NCBI GenBank assembly: GCA_032768795.1
Contig: CP136495.1
Span: 2,501-66,500, forward strand
Reading direction: 5' to 3'
Length of the DNA stretch: 64,000 nucleotides
DNA from: Tremella fuciformis
Taxonomy: Eukaryota; Basidiomycota; Tremellomycetes; Tremellales; Tremellaceae
The notes under the pieces were generated by a model. It saw only the letters and a list, made by a program, of their open reading frames with translations. It ran no database searches and was not told the origin of the DNA. A program made the translations under genes and the position numbers. Position 1 is the stretch's first letter, and every line of letters begins with the position of its first letter. This document shows positions 9,331 through 20,571 of this stretch, in pieces.

Positions 9331-10189
9331 CTATACTCTGAGCCCCCAAACCCCCATTTCGCAAAAAGCGATCATGTCCAGCCCTCTCGGCGATACAGCT
9401 GGCCCACGGGAATATCCCAGCGCGAGACGCGAGGCCTCGATCGCTCATCATCGCATCCATCTCATCTCTACTCATCGCTCCTTTGCGCACGGAAACGCGC
9501 TCGCCGCTGTCCGCATCCTTTGCATCACGGCCCTATCCTTTACATCGCACCACCCGCCGCGAGCTCCTCCCCTACCGTCGTCGTCGCCAGAGCACGCGCC
9601 GATCCCGTCGGGACGCGTGTCGATCACCTGTCACGCGTCGATCAGTTCTACCCCGTGTCGCCCGTCCCTGTCTCACCTCCTGATCGTCGTCGAGCTAACG
9701 CCCCGTCGCTCGTCTGCCCCCGTTGCTCGTCCTTCCCCGTCGCTCGCCCTCGCTCGTCGCGCTCCTTATTCACACCACCTAGCCCCTTGGCCGTGATCGA
9801 CGCGCCTGCCCCCGTCGCTCGTCGCGCTCCTCATCCACGCCGCCATGCCCCTTGCCCGCGATCGGGCGTCGTTCAGCCCCACCGTCGTCGCCCGACGTCT
9901 GTCGCTCGAGGCTCGCGATAGTCCCCTGCGATCGGGCGTTGCTCGACAGCCCACCGTCGTCGACCGTCGGCCGACGCTCGAGGCCCGCGATCATCCCCTG
10001 TGATCGGGCGTCGCTCTCCGGCCCACCGTCGTCGACCGACGCTCGCTCTGCATTGGACCACGGCGCCGCCCATCCCTTGACGCTCGTCGGGTTCAGTCGC
10101 GTCAGTCGCGCGATCCTCACCGCTGACCGCCAGTCCTCTCGCCCAACCCTCGTATCCCGCTCGCCTCCCGTCGCCCATCTCTCGTGTCC
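9331..10189. other. CGTCGCTCGTC-rich spacer
   Basis: Pyrimidine-rich, CpG-rich sequence with loosely repeated GTCGCTCGTC, CGATCGGGCGT and CCCACCGTCGTCG motifs. Several frames are open on both strands because stop codons are rare in such sequence. None has protein-like composition or splice signals I would trust. Confidence 0.5.
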
Positions 10190-10680
10190 CCATTGAGGTC
10201 GCAGCCGCCCGCCTCCCCTGTCGCCCATCCCTCGTGTCCCCACCGAGGTCGCAGCTGCCCGCTCGCCCCTGTCGCCCATCCCTCGTGTCCCCTACTCGCT
10301 CAGGTCCCAGCTGCTCGCTCGCGTCCTGCCGCCCATCCCTCATGTCCCCACTCCCCAAAGTCCCAGCTGCTTGCTCGCCTTGTCGCCCGTCCCTCGTGTC
10401 CCCACTCACCACCGAGGTCCCAGCTGCTCGCTCGCCTCCTGTCGCCCATCCCTCGTGTCCCCACTCCATGAGGTCCCAACTGCTCTGTGGGCTCACCTCG
10501 TGTCCCCTGTCAGCCGCTGCTCGCTCGCGTCCTGTCGCCCATCCCTCGTGTCCCCACTCATCGAGGTCCCAGCTGCTCGGTCGCCCCTGTCGCTCATCCC
10601 TCGAGTCCCCTACTCGCTCAGGTCCCAGCTGCTCTCTCGTTCCACCTTGTGTCCGCTGCTCGCTCGACCCCCTAACTCCT
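10190..10680. repeat. ~55-bp subtelomeric repeat (CCCATCCCTCGTGTCCCCACT...)
   Basis: About eight tandem units of 50-60 bp, each with CCCATCCCTCGTGTCCCC, a variable joint and AGGTCCCAGCTGCTCGCTCG. The unit is longer and cleaner than the other arrays and forms the inner boundary of the subtelomeric repeat domain. Confidence 0.85.
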
Positions 10681-10854
10681 AAGGCAGCCATTTCCCATGT
10701 CGATCATTGTCCTTGGTGGAGCCGACAAGCGAGGCTTGCGGATCATGCTGCGGCCCCCGGACCGGTCAACGTTTCGCTCCACTCTGGCTGATGTCCTAAC
10801 CCCGCTTGCTAACCCCGCGTACTAACCGACTTCTGATGGCAGCTCTCCTATACT

Positions 10855-12265
10855 ATGCAGACTATGCAGACATGCTCTACACCTCTTGTTGACCATACCA
10901 GCTCGTCACCACTGACCATGCTTCCACGAATCTTGAACCGCATCGCCAAAGCTGGGCAGTCACCGAACGGCTTTAGCGAGACCGAAACCACCTGGATCAG
11001 CAACAACCTAGGCGCCGTCCTCGACTCCCTTGCCGCGAAGAAGCAGTCTGTCGACATCGTGAGATGTTTAAATGTGAGTCCTGCGGCCAGGCCCGCGCTG
11101 ATTGCAGCGAGGTCACTGTGTTCCGTTCATCAACATCAGCGACCTCCCTGTGCACGTCACCTTTCCCATGAGCCCCGCTATCATCACCAGCCTCACTTCC
11201 AATCTGCCGAATCTGGCCACCATTCATGGAGGTGACCGCGGAGAGACACACTGGGAGTGGCAGCTTGAAGGAGCTACGGTCGAATGGCACCTTACGACCA
11301 CTGGTATACGTGGCGTCCCTTCAGCCACTCTCCAGTCCCTTGTTGTGGACGAAACTGCCGTGATCCACATCGACCATATTGTGCAGCTCCAACCGCTCGT
11401 CGCTCATCACATCGACCGCTTGAAGCGGTGTTCAGCTTGGCGACTAAACTCCCCGGATACCTTGATTACAAACCTGACATCTTCCCTTGTCAGGTATGGA
11501 CTCGACTGCCCCCCAACTCTCCACGGACCATTTGAAGACATCATCTCAGACATCTTCCAATTCTCACGACACGCGCGAGGCCACACGTTACGACAGCTGG
11601 AACTAACACCTCTGCGCTCCAGCGTCACCTACCCTAGTCTCGCCCACTTCACTCTGCCGCACCTCAATCTTCGCCGGCTTGTCTTGACCCTTTACCCGCC
11701 GCGGTTTTCATTGATCGATGTTTCTTCATGGCAAGGCGTGAGCTGTTACGGGCAGTCGGCAAAGGGACTTGAGATTTCGGAGCAGTATGCTGGAGCACGA
11801 GGATCACTCGACTCGCTCGAGTTGAATCTTGTTTGTCCCTGGCGAGTCGACCAACCTCCTCTTTCCGGGTTTCCACAACCTCACGTCGACCTTACCAAGT
11901 TATTCAGCCGATGTATCCGATTCTCCAACCCTCAACGATCCAACGTGCAGGCCATGATGTCCCCTACCGGGAACATCGTGGTCCGCCTCGTCATACATCC
12001 CGCAGCCGGAGACAAATGGCGGGTGGCAGCGCATCAAGCATCCGTCGCCGAGACCAACCACTTGATGTTGGGTCTTGCCGACTGGACGCCCCCGCCCAAC
12101 CCGACCCCGACGTCGCTCTCGCCGCCGACCCCTGCTCCTGCTTCGTCTCTCCCCCTTCCCCCGCCCCAAGCGACACCCGTGAGCTCGCCCGACCCCACTC
12201 AGCCCGGCCTCGAGCCCACCCAGGTCGACGCCCTCACATCGTCAATCTCCTCTGTCCATCTGTGA
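10855..12265 (+). CDS. Hypothetical protein, Pro-rich C-terminus
   Basis: Two exons, 10855-11073 and 11108-12265. The 34-nt intron has a GTGAGT donor and TTGCAG acceptor, phase 0, and the model gives about 458 residues. No domain is recognised. The N-terminal 70 residues look helical, the middle is a leucine-rich alpha/beta-looking stretch, and the last 60 are Pro/Ser/Thr-rich. An ATG at 10836 in another frame opens an 18-codon upstream frame overlapping the start (10836-10892); the ATG at 10918 is an alternative start. It is the first gene inside the subtelomeric arrays. Its stop lies only 12 bp from the stop of the convergent hydrolase gene. Function unknown. Confidence 0.7.
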
Positions 12266-12277
12266 CCAGTTGTACAC

Positions 12278-13305
12278 CTATGCATCGAACATTGAGCAGC
12301 CCTCTGTCACCTTTGACAGCATCCAGCGCACGCTATATCTGTATATATCCTTGCTAGCGTCATCCCGCAGCCCGTGATCACCTCCGGATATCAATCGTAA
12401 CTCTGCCTTTCCAGGAGACAACTGCTGATACGTGTTGATGCTCTCAAGTACCGGGACAACCTCGTCGCAGTCGCCATGGATCAACAGTGTGGGCGGGACT
12501 AGGTCGGGGTGGGCCTCGAAGAACAATTGCGGATAGACGTCTCGATGCTGGAGTGGGATGCAGGCGGCCCGATTGCTATAGCTTACGGCCCTGAGCTGCT
12601 CGCTGAGGCCTCTCTGACCTGATATCGCGTCGTTGAGTGAGCCTGTGGCATGGAGATAGTCCCATATGACCCACCGGCCCCCAGGCGGATCGCAGGTAGT
12701 GGCAGAGCACTCTTCACCGTCCCAGAACGCTTCGCCTTTTTGTATCAGACTAGCGCTTGGATCAAGTGCATCACCGTGCTCGTGAAAAGTCCCGGGCCTC
12801 CGCTCGCTCAGCCAGTAGTCGAGAAGCATGTCCCCTCCCATCCCGCTTACAGAGACCACGCCCAACACCCCGAATCGAGGGTGGGGTGCTTGCGATTCCT
12901 CCGCGGCCAGCACAGAGGCGAGGCGGATCGGATACCCTCCCCCAGAGAAGCCAATGAAAAACAGCTGATGTCTCTGTTCGGGGCTGAGAGGGAAGCTGTC
13001 GTCTGTAATATAGAAAAGTAGTGCCCGCATATCGGCACGAATGTCGTGTCCGCTCGACGGCACAAGTAGACGATAGTCGATATCGATCACCGCGCCGGGC
13101 CATGAATCTGCCATCAGGGCGGTCCGACCAGTCGCTCACCTAGAATCTCCTCTGGGATCTTCCAATCCCTGCTTCCCACGACAATCCCGCCGCCGTGAAC
13201 GCATATCAGCACCGGACCGGGACGAGTCAGGATCGACAAAAAGACTTGGCAGCCCGACGGCGCGACGTGATAGCAATAATGCTCACGAAACTCGGAGGTG
13301 GACAT
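12278..13305 (-). CDS. Alpha/beta hydrolase fold-3 (HSL-type) esterase
   Basis: Two exons, 13305-13140 and 13107-12278, with a 32-nt intron (GTGAGC donor, GGCAG acceptor, phase 1), giving 331 residues. An HGGG oxyanion-hole motif is near residue 38, a nucleophile elbow GFSGGG follows at mid-protein, the acid is probably in HGDCDEVVP and the catalytic His in GGDHGL. This is the hormone-sensitive-lipase/arylesterase layout. No signal peptide, so probably cytosolic. An in-frame ATG at 13386 would add 27 residues; 13305 is preferred because MSTSEFREHY begins family-like sequence. It shares a 283-bp divergent promoter region with the PhyH gene. Natural substrate unknown. Confidence 0.85.
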
Positions 13306-13588
13306 GGCTGCCTGCCAAAGGGGTGTAGCGTTACAGTGGTGACGGTGGTGCTTGGGGCTGACCATACTGCAGCTCGGCCTCTGCAATCCGACCGGGTAAA
13401 TCGCTCATCGCGGTGTCACCGGCTGGCTATCTCGGAGCTATCCCTTGGCCCGAGCTCGGCAGAGCGGATAAGATCAATATGCCTAAATCAGCTCGGAAAA
13501 TCCGTGGCAGTCGAATTAGCCATTGACACGCACCGACGAGATATTTCATGATCTCTGAGCTGTGACTGCTCACATCGACCTACTCGAG

Positions 13589-14566
13589 ATGATCAGCAAA
13601 GAAGTCTCACCCGAATGGCTCGACAAGCTGCACCGAGACGGCTACTGCGTCGTGCCCGGCGTTGTGGCCAAAGAAGCTTGCGCCCAGTTCCGATCCGACG
13701 CGCTCGATTGGCTCGAGGCGTGCAATTTTGGATTCGATAGAAGCGACAGATCGACCTGGACTTCTGACAAGATTCCTCCCAACGCCAAGGGAGTCTTCCG
13801 GTACCATGGAGTTCCTCACGAGTCATTCATGTGGGCTATTCGTACATCTCCGGGCATCCGCGACGCATTCAGCAAGGTCTGGAACACCGACAATCTTGTC
13901 GTTTCTTTTGATGCGCTCAACGTGTCACTGCCCATTAACGCGGAGCATAGGACCGACATCGAACCCGTCGAGGCCTGGCCGCACATCGATCAGAGTCCAC
14001 GAGAAGTCGATCAGCTCCAGCTTGTGCAGGGCATCGCCAACCTCGCTCCGAATGGCCCGGAAGACGGGGGTCTCGTCGTGGTCGCCCGTTCGCACCGCCT
14101 GCACCCAGACTTCTTCAACACTACGACTGGGCAGAATAAGCTGCGCGAGCCTGAACGCTATGGCCACCCTTTCGACTTGGACGACGTCAAATGGTATACC
14201 GACCGCGGGTGTGAGGTCGTGAAGGTGTGTGGTGGCGAAGGGGATCTTTTGTTGTGGGACTCTAGGACGATTCACTGGAATTGCTCGCCAGTCGGTACCC
14301 AGACGCGATTCTGTCAATACGTCACATACGTACCGCGCGACTATATGACCGAGGCGGAGATAGAGCAGAAGCTGTTGGGCTTCCGAGCTAGGGTCTCGGG
14401 TGGCTGTCAAGCTGTGGGTCTTTGCACGTCGTTACCAGTCGCTGACATGTAGCACGAGAATCCCGAGATTCCAGACGAGAATCGACGTGGGGATCCTCTC
14501 ACACGGCCCCTGCACGAGCCGGTCGAGACGCCGCTCGTCTTGCACGCGATCGGCATCCGCGCGTGA
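13589..14566 (+). CDS. Phytanoyl-CoA dioxygenase (PhyH) family protein
   Basis: Two exons, 13589-14413 and 14453-14566. The 39-nt intron (GTGGGT donor, ATGTAG acceptor) is phase 0, giving 312 residues. Reading through the intron would end the protein early with an unrelated tail, whereas splicing gives a continuous C-terminus ending IGIRA. The Fe(II)-binding triad is probably HID (in WPHIDQSP) plus a distal His in SRTIHWN, as in 2-oxoglutarate dioxygenases of the PhyH family. No targeting signal is seen, so likely cytosolic. The substrate cannot be told. The divergent HSL-type hydrolase may be co-regulated. Confidence 0.85.
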
Positions 14567-14790
14567 GATATCTGCGCTTTGTTTTATGCACTTGTCGTCA
14601 TGATCAGATCCATGTCAATCTACAACAATGCTGCCACTGATTCCAAATACGAATCCCCAATTATATGTTGCATGCCATCGGGATCCGCGCGTAAAGTAGC
14701 TGCCCCAGTCTTATGCACATAATATCTTGTCCATGTCCAATCTACAACAATGCTGACACTGATTCCGCATATGAATCCCCATTTACATGT
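14546..14790. repeat. 122-bp tandem duplication between convergent genes
   Basis: Two diverged direct copies (about 14546-14667 and 14668-14790) with a 122-bp offset share ATCCGCGCGT, TTATGCAC, TCTACAACAATGCTG, CACTGATTCC and GAATCCCCA. The left copy includes the stop codon of the PhyH gene and the right copy ends at the stop codon of the regulator on the other strand. Confidence 0.75.
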
Positions 14791-17288
14791 TACCCATCTT
14801 CAGGTCGAGTCGCGACCATCTCGAGGGGTAGATCCGCCCGGTGAATGTTCCGCAGCTGGATCTGCGAAACAGTCGGTATGGCTTCGTCTCGACCGACTAC
14901 CTGTGGAAAAGCGTCATTCTCATTCTCCACGAAACGTTTCAGCTGTTCCTTGACCCGCTCAACGCAAGCCCAGTGCTCCGAAAGGTCCGAGATCGCTTGC
15001 TGGAAGAATCGCATGTTGTGCTTGGTGAGCGTTCGAAAGAGCTCGTGCTTGTGTTTCTCGCCATTCTCAGGGGGCGATGAAGATTCTTCACTCGGACTTG
15101 CCAGTTGGGCGCGAAGGCGTTCATCTCCATATCAGCAAACCCGCGCTCTCTCACAAAGAGATTGATCGTACCGGTCACGAAAGCTTTGGCCGCCAGGAAA
15201 AAGCAATGGGAGATGAAAGGAGTAGACAAGTAGATCCGAGGGTCCGTCAATTTCGCCAAGACTAGCATGTCGCCAATGAATCGTGGAGAGTGGAGCCAAA
15301 GGTTGGCGCCGAGAGAGAATGCGACCTCCCGCGACGGCTTGCCACTCGCCGCAAAGTCCGTGAATGCGCGTTGCGAGTCGACGCTCTGGATCAAAGACTG
15401 AATTGCGTGATTGAAAATGTGAAGAAAGAGGTAGATCGAACCCTGGCCAGCCTCGTGGTGTAAATGGAGACTGTCATGAGCAATTCGAAACGATCGAGAC
15501 TCACTTGGCGGCATTCCACGCTACATCTATATGTAACGCATCATATTTGCGGGTCATTTGAGCGCACGTGTCCCGCAGTGTCCGGTTGACTTCGTCCGCG
15601 TCCAGGTCATCGGAGTTTAGAGCATCGAGGAGCGGTCCCAGGCCGAGCATGGTCTCGGCGAGGAAAGGAAACGGATGCCGAGGGGGCTCAACTGCATTGT
15701 CAAGGGGCTGCGAGAAACGCCGGCAGTCGGCTTGATCGGGGAGGCGTCGCGTTATTGTTGCGCTTGGGATGGATGGCTTTCTCCCTTCCCACATGCAAAG
15801 AGTGTATTCCAACATGACGAGGGACCAGAATGTGAGACGCTCAGCTACTGAGCGATCGTCGTCGCCTTCGTTGTCCTGGTGTGTCAGGCTCGTCGCGTGC
15901 AGACGACTCACCATGTGCAACCTCATGTCATCCGATAAACGGACCGCCATTCCCATGAACATCCAAGATTCGAGCGATGAGCCTAAAGTGTTAGTCTCGG
16001 GATATGGTTCATCCTTTGCTCACCCGAACCAAAAGCAGATAGAGCAAGCAGGAGCAGTCCATTGATCGTCTCGTGAGATGGTATCGCCATGAGCTGGCCT
16101 ATCTGCGAAAGAGCCGCTGTCCGATACCTGGCTCCAAACTGCCAAGGACGACATCCAGACAGGGCTATCCGAGGATCTCGAGAGAATCTGCAGTCAGAAG
16201 TGCATTGAGAGGGCTAAGCTGCTCACCGCGCCGCTACCGCTGCCGTGGCGTTGACCAAGAAGGGGGTCGTGTGGGTTGAACTTTGCAATAGATCAAGAAC
16301 ACGTTGGTGTCTCATGGCAGGGAATTGTGAGCCAAAGTGGATAAAGAAGAGGTCAACGAGGTGCCTGTCGAGGGAGGAATCCTGCACGTTTGCAATCGTC
16401 TCCACGCGAACTGTCGTACGCAGCGTGGCCCGCTCGGTTCCTTGCCATCAGCTTGGAACCACAAAAGGAGCTTACCAGGTATGATTGCAGACGATCCGTG
16501 ATATCGGTCCGAGGTCAACGAGTAAAGACTACCTTCTTGGGGTTCTCCGTCTTCCTGGACCCCGTTGACTAGCGGTGGAAAGCTCTGCGCCGAAACAAGA
16601 TCCGGCGGGGTCGCTTCCGTATGGGTTGAGCCTCCGACAATCGCCGCCCAGTCTAGGGGGAAATTGGAGATGGAGCCAAGGGTTCGAGGCGACTGGCCGT
16701 ACGGATTGCTGGCTGGAGTGGGGTTTGCTGTGAGCCCCGGAAACAGCCAAGACAGGTGTTGCTCTTCTGACGAGGGCTGCACCTCGTTCAGTTCGCTGAT
16801 CGAAGCCAATAATCGGCCGATAGGTGTCTGGGCTCCGGGGACCGGAAGGTCGGGATTGGGGGGTTGAAGAGACGATGGGCCCGCTGACAAAGTCGATAGG
16901 CGGCGTGCAAGATCGGGAGCGATGGAGGACTGCTCATTTCCATGACTTGCCTCCAAAATGTCCTCCCAAGTCAATTCGGTCGAAGGCATCGTGTTGATCA
17001 CAGCACTTGAAGGCTGTTGACCATTCGGTACTGCCTTCTTACGCCCACGCCGCTTCCTGGTCTCCTCCGCTGGCCATTCACAAGGACGGTTCTGAGTCAG
17101 GCAGGTCAAACATGGATCTGGAGGCTCGCCCTCGCACTTGTTACGGCGATACCTGCACTGCAAGCGTGAGCGCGAGATGGGATTCGGCGATGCGGGGACC
17201 TCACCGGATAGCAAGCCGTCCTGGCACGTTTCAGCGGGATATTTGATGGTCCACCCGCGGACCATGACTGCTCAGTCCCGCCCGTCAT
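14790..17288 (-). CDS. Zn2Cys6 fungal transcription factor
   Basis: Eight exons: 17288-17205, 17157-16476, 16410-16227, 16187-16024, 15982-15912, 15875-15505, 15470-15172, 15124-14790. Every join keeps phase, giving 729 residues. The binuclear cluster is split by intron 1: ACYP, then CRYRRNKC, PCLTC and RPCEW, the C-x2-C-x6-C pattern of Gal4-type DNA-binding domains. A basic linker (RKRRGRKK) and a long polar region follow. The middle-homology domain includes HLVDLFFIHFGSQFP and RYRTAALSQIGQLMAIPSHE. Introns are 34-65 nt. Nuclear activator or repressor. Targets are unknown; the neighbouring Atg22-like transporter and PhyH genes are the nearest candidates. Confidence 0.88.
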
Positions 17289-17679
17289 GATGCCCAATCG
17301 AGCGACCAAAGTGGTAAACGGAAGAGGCGACAAATACGACCTCGCGGAATGGCCGACGTCCACCCCGTCTCGCTCAGGGGTCCCGGTCAATGGCGCTTCT
17401 TCCAACCGGACTCCGGGCCGTGAGACCAGGCGGGGGAATTGGCCCCGGGCTGTCGCGATGAAAGCCACGTGCGGTCTTGACTATGGGCTGTCGTCCCTGA
17501 GTTGCACGCTCTGTCAAGAGCTCAAGAGGCCCTGCCAACATCTGCTGCATGCACTCGACCGTCGGCCACACCTCGAGTTTCACGCTTCAACGCATATACC
17601 AATCGGAAGATAGCACCATTCTCCTTCCCTGTTCTCATCTCGGCTCCAACGGCTGACTCGCACACGCCCGAGGTGACCA
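17289..17679. other. Intergenic region upstream of the regulator
   Basis: 391 bp between the start of the regulator and the end of the Atg22-like gene. It should hold the regulator's promoter. No TATA box or repeated operator-like motif stands out. Open frames here lack protein-like composition. Confidence 0.4.
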
Positions 17680-20074
17680 TCAAGCTCTGCTGTCGCCTAC
17701 GATCTCCTTCTCTTGGAGCTGGTTCTCCTTGGCTTCCTCGCGCTGCTCCTCGGTGTATCGCTCCAGAGCCTCCTTCTCGGCGACTGCATGTCAGTAAGGG
17801 CCCCCCTCGAGTTTGCTCTCGACCAATACGACTGACACTTTGCGCAGTCAATCTTGGCCTTGTCCGTGTCAATGATGTAGATCAAGACCAAGGAGACGGC
17901 CCCAAAGCCAACCAACAGCCAAAAGGCCGAATTGGAGTTGCCGTGGGCGCGTTTGATGATGGCCGCCGAGATGAAGGGCCCTCTGCGCACGATATCAGCT
18001 TGCCCATCGGACGACTTCGAAACGTACATGAACCCAGAAGTCTTGTTGACCACATTAAACATGGCGTAGAACATGAAAAGCTTGTTGGCCGGAGCGACCT
18101 CGGAGATCATGGTCACCTGCCAGCTCAGGACTCGGCTGAAGTTCAAATGCCACTACCACTCACATTGTACGAGGATGCGGCTGCCGTCGTGACATTCCAG
18201 ACCTGGAAGAACCAGAACTCCCAAACTAGACGTCAGATCATTCCGAAAGGCCCTGTCGATTCCTTTGACTGACCGTTGTGATAGCCAATCTTGTTCGTCC
18301 ACGTGCCGATGGCACCCCAGAGGACACTGCAAATCAGCATTCGGACCAGACTCCTTGCTGGCCTTACGGGAATAGACTGAAGATGGCACTGATGAAAAGG
18401 ATCTTCTGAACCTTCCACCTGAATCGCTTGTGCAAGTAGGTGATGATCAAAAACCCAGTCGCGCCCGAGAGCTCGGCAACGAGGCTGAACGCACTGCTGA
18501 GTTCGGGAGAGTAGTGTATCACCCTGTTTCTTAGTCTCTATCTCAAGCGTGACCGGCCGCACCGACTCTAGTTGCAGGATGATATATACTCCCACGTACG
18601 TCCCTATAGCTGGTGGGGCAGCGACATCCACGCGAAAACGAGCAGTACTCACCTTCAAACAGGAAGAAGTAAGCAATGAGGTATATGAAGCACTGAGTGA
18701 GGTGTCGCAAGCTCTTGATCGCGTACCAGATTTGTCTTACATCAGTCATGGCGAGGTGCGAGAAGCTGCGACTGACTTGGGACCGACGGTCAAAGTAGAG
18801 GACCCCGCTGGCACTTGCTGCCCGGGGCGCCACTTCATGCAGATGAAGAAGGGTATCGTAACACACATTGTGATCGGAGTGTAGTAGCCCAGTAGAATCC
18901 GGTAAGACCGAATGAGAGCATTGTCATCGGCGTATCCAACAGCATGCGAAATCCCAATTGCGATGCAGTAGAAGAAGACAGCGGTCGCGGAACCGAACAT
19001 GTTGCACCAGTTGAAAAGCTGACGATGAGCACTCTGTGTCCACGGCATCGCTCACCTTGGCCCGCTCAAAGGAATCCAGCTCAGCGTGCTCCTCAGGCCT
19101 TCAATGTCAGCTCTGAGGCTGTCTTTGCGACCGCTCAAACTCCTGCTCACGTCTTGAGTCCCGCTGCGACCTCCTCCTCAGACTTGATCATCTTGGGCAG
19201 GTCTCGCACAAGAGACGGGAAGGTTGCCTGGTAGAAGGCGGCTACCACGTTTTGGGCTAGGCGTCAAGGGTGTCGATCAAACTCATTATTCAACTCACCA
19301 AGATTGCCCAAGATCCATATTCCGTTCGCGACCTGCCATTGCTCCTTGTGCGTGATGCCGATCATACCGTACTCGCAGCCCCAAACGATAACGGAGGCAA
19401 CTTGAGGGGTAAGCCGTCTGCCCCATGGATTTGGAGACGGATTTACCGATCAGGATCCAGGGGCGCCAGTTGCCATAATCGGCATAAGGACCGATGACCA
19501 TCATTAAGACAAGTTGAATGGCAAACATGATGCCCTGGATATCGAGGAGCACAGAGTTGACTGCTATGAGCTCCTCGCGAGGCAAAAGATGATCGACCCA
19601 CCTGGCTGAGTGATGCCAGCCCACGTCATGATGCCATCCGGGAAGGACAGACTGATCATCGCCTGACGGAGGGATCCACCTGGCCCAGCGATGGCTGAAC
19701 ATCAGGCACAAAGTGCGTGGAGGGTCTTTGGACGTACGAGAGGTATTGGCGTAGACTTGGATCAGCATGATTACTTTCGGCGAGCAGGATGACTCACAGA
19801 AGAAGATGAACGTCCAATACTCCCACTTGCTGGTGATCTTTCTCTTGCCAGACGTGGGTACGGCCCTTTGCTGTTCAATCACGGCGAGTCCAGCGCTGTG
19901 CTGGACATCGACGATCTCGCCTCTTCGGTTAAGACCTGTGAGCCCGGCAAGATGAGTGTCGTGGGGCACAGGAGGGATTGCTGGGGAAAACTCGATCTGC
20001 TCGTCGCCCAGCTTGACATCTTGCTCGGATTCGACGGTAGGCTGCGGAGCGATGACTGGAGTGATCTCAGACAT
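17680..20074 (-). CDS. Atg22-like membrane transporter
   Basis: A multi-intron gene starting with MSEITPVIAPQP at 20074 and ending VGDSRA-stop at 17680. Segments with multiple membrane spans are recognisable: KWEYWTFIFF, then FAIQLVLMMVIGPYADYGNWRPW, then FNWCNMFGSATAVFFYCIAI, and near the end MISEVAPANKLFMFYAMFN with KTSGF and GPFISAAII. The last two resemble the family of fungal Atg22/UNC93-like MFS proteins, some of which export amino acids from the vacuole. The C-terminus is a charged tail (EEQREEAKENQLQEKE). Exact borders of the middle exons were not all resolved; at least six short introns are needed. Probably a vacuolar or endomembrane carrier; substrate unknown. Confidence 0.75.
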
Positions 20075-20571
20075 GGCGACGGTGGTTCGGGGACTCCATA
20101 TCGATCTTTGCAAGACTCATATAAGATTGTCATACAACTGATAGCGTGACAGATGCAGCCAAGACAGAGCAATTTAGGCAGATAGGTTATTAGACGATCA
20201 AAGCCGGTCCGTCCGCCTTTGACATCCGGCTTAAAACCCCCGCAATGCCCGCGATCCTAAATCCGGGTGCAATTGTCCTGGGGCCCGCCTTGGGGGAATT
20301 GGGAGCCCCATGGAACCTCCCTTGAGTGAGCCTGACGGGCTCTCGGAGTGGATGGTCTCCTTTGATCCGTAGCTTGCCTGGAACGGTTCCCCCCCGTAGC
20401 GTGTGACCAACGCAGGTATTGCACATGGAACCACCAGCGGGAGGCTCTTTTCCCGAAAGGGTTGAGGCTCCGGGGACTCAAGCGCCAAGTATGAAAGGCC
20501 AGCACGAGGACATGAATCCCCAAGGACCTCCTCTACTTGTTGCACTAGACTGACGCTCACCGCCCTTGACA
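20075..20571. promoter_or_regulatory. Divergent intergenic region
   Basis: 497 bp separate the starts of the Atg22-like gene (minus) and the secreted-protein gene (plus), so both promoters should be here. No clear TATA box. Clusters of CGG and CCG triplets, which Zn2Cys6 proteins often bind, occur around 20210-20225 and 20395, but such triplets are common in this GC-rich DNA. Confidence 0.35.

Noticed and set aside
7580..9490. 636-codon minus-strand frame as a gene
   Set aside because: It translates irregular GTGAGCC/TAATGAG units, has no recognisable start region and crosses several array types. Kept only as a low-interest observation.
9779..10691. Frames of 166 and 272 codons on the minus strand
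   Set aside because: They follow the 55-bp repeat and CGTCGCTC-rich spacer. Composition is Arg/Gly/Asp repeat without domains.
1..10850. Helitron, LTR retrotransposon or DNA transposon in the subtelomere
   Set aside because: No reverse transcriptase, integrase, Rep/helicase or transposase motifs, and no long terminal repeats, were seen. The double-hairpin copies are too short and lack CTRR ends.
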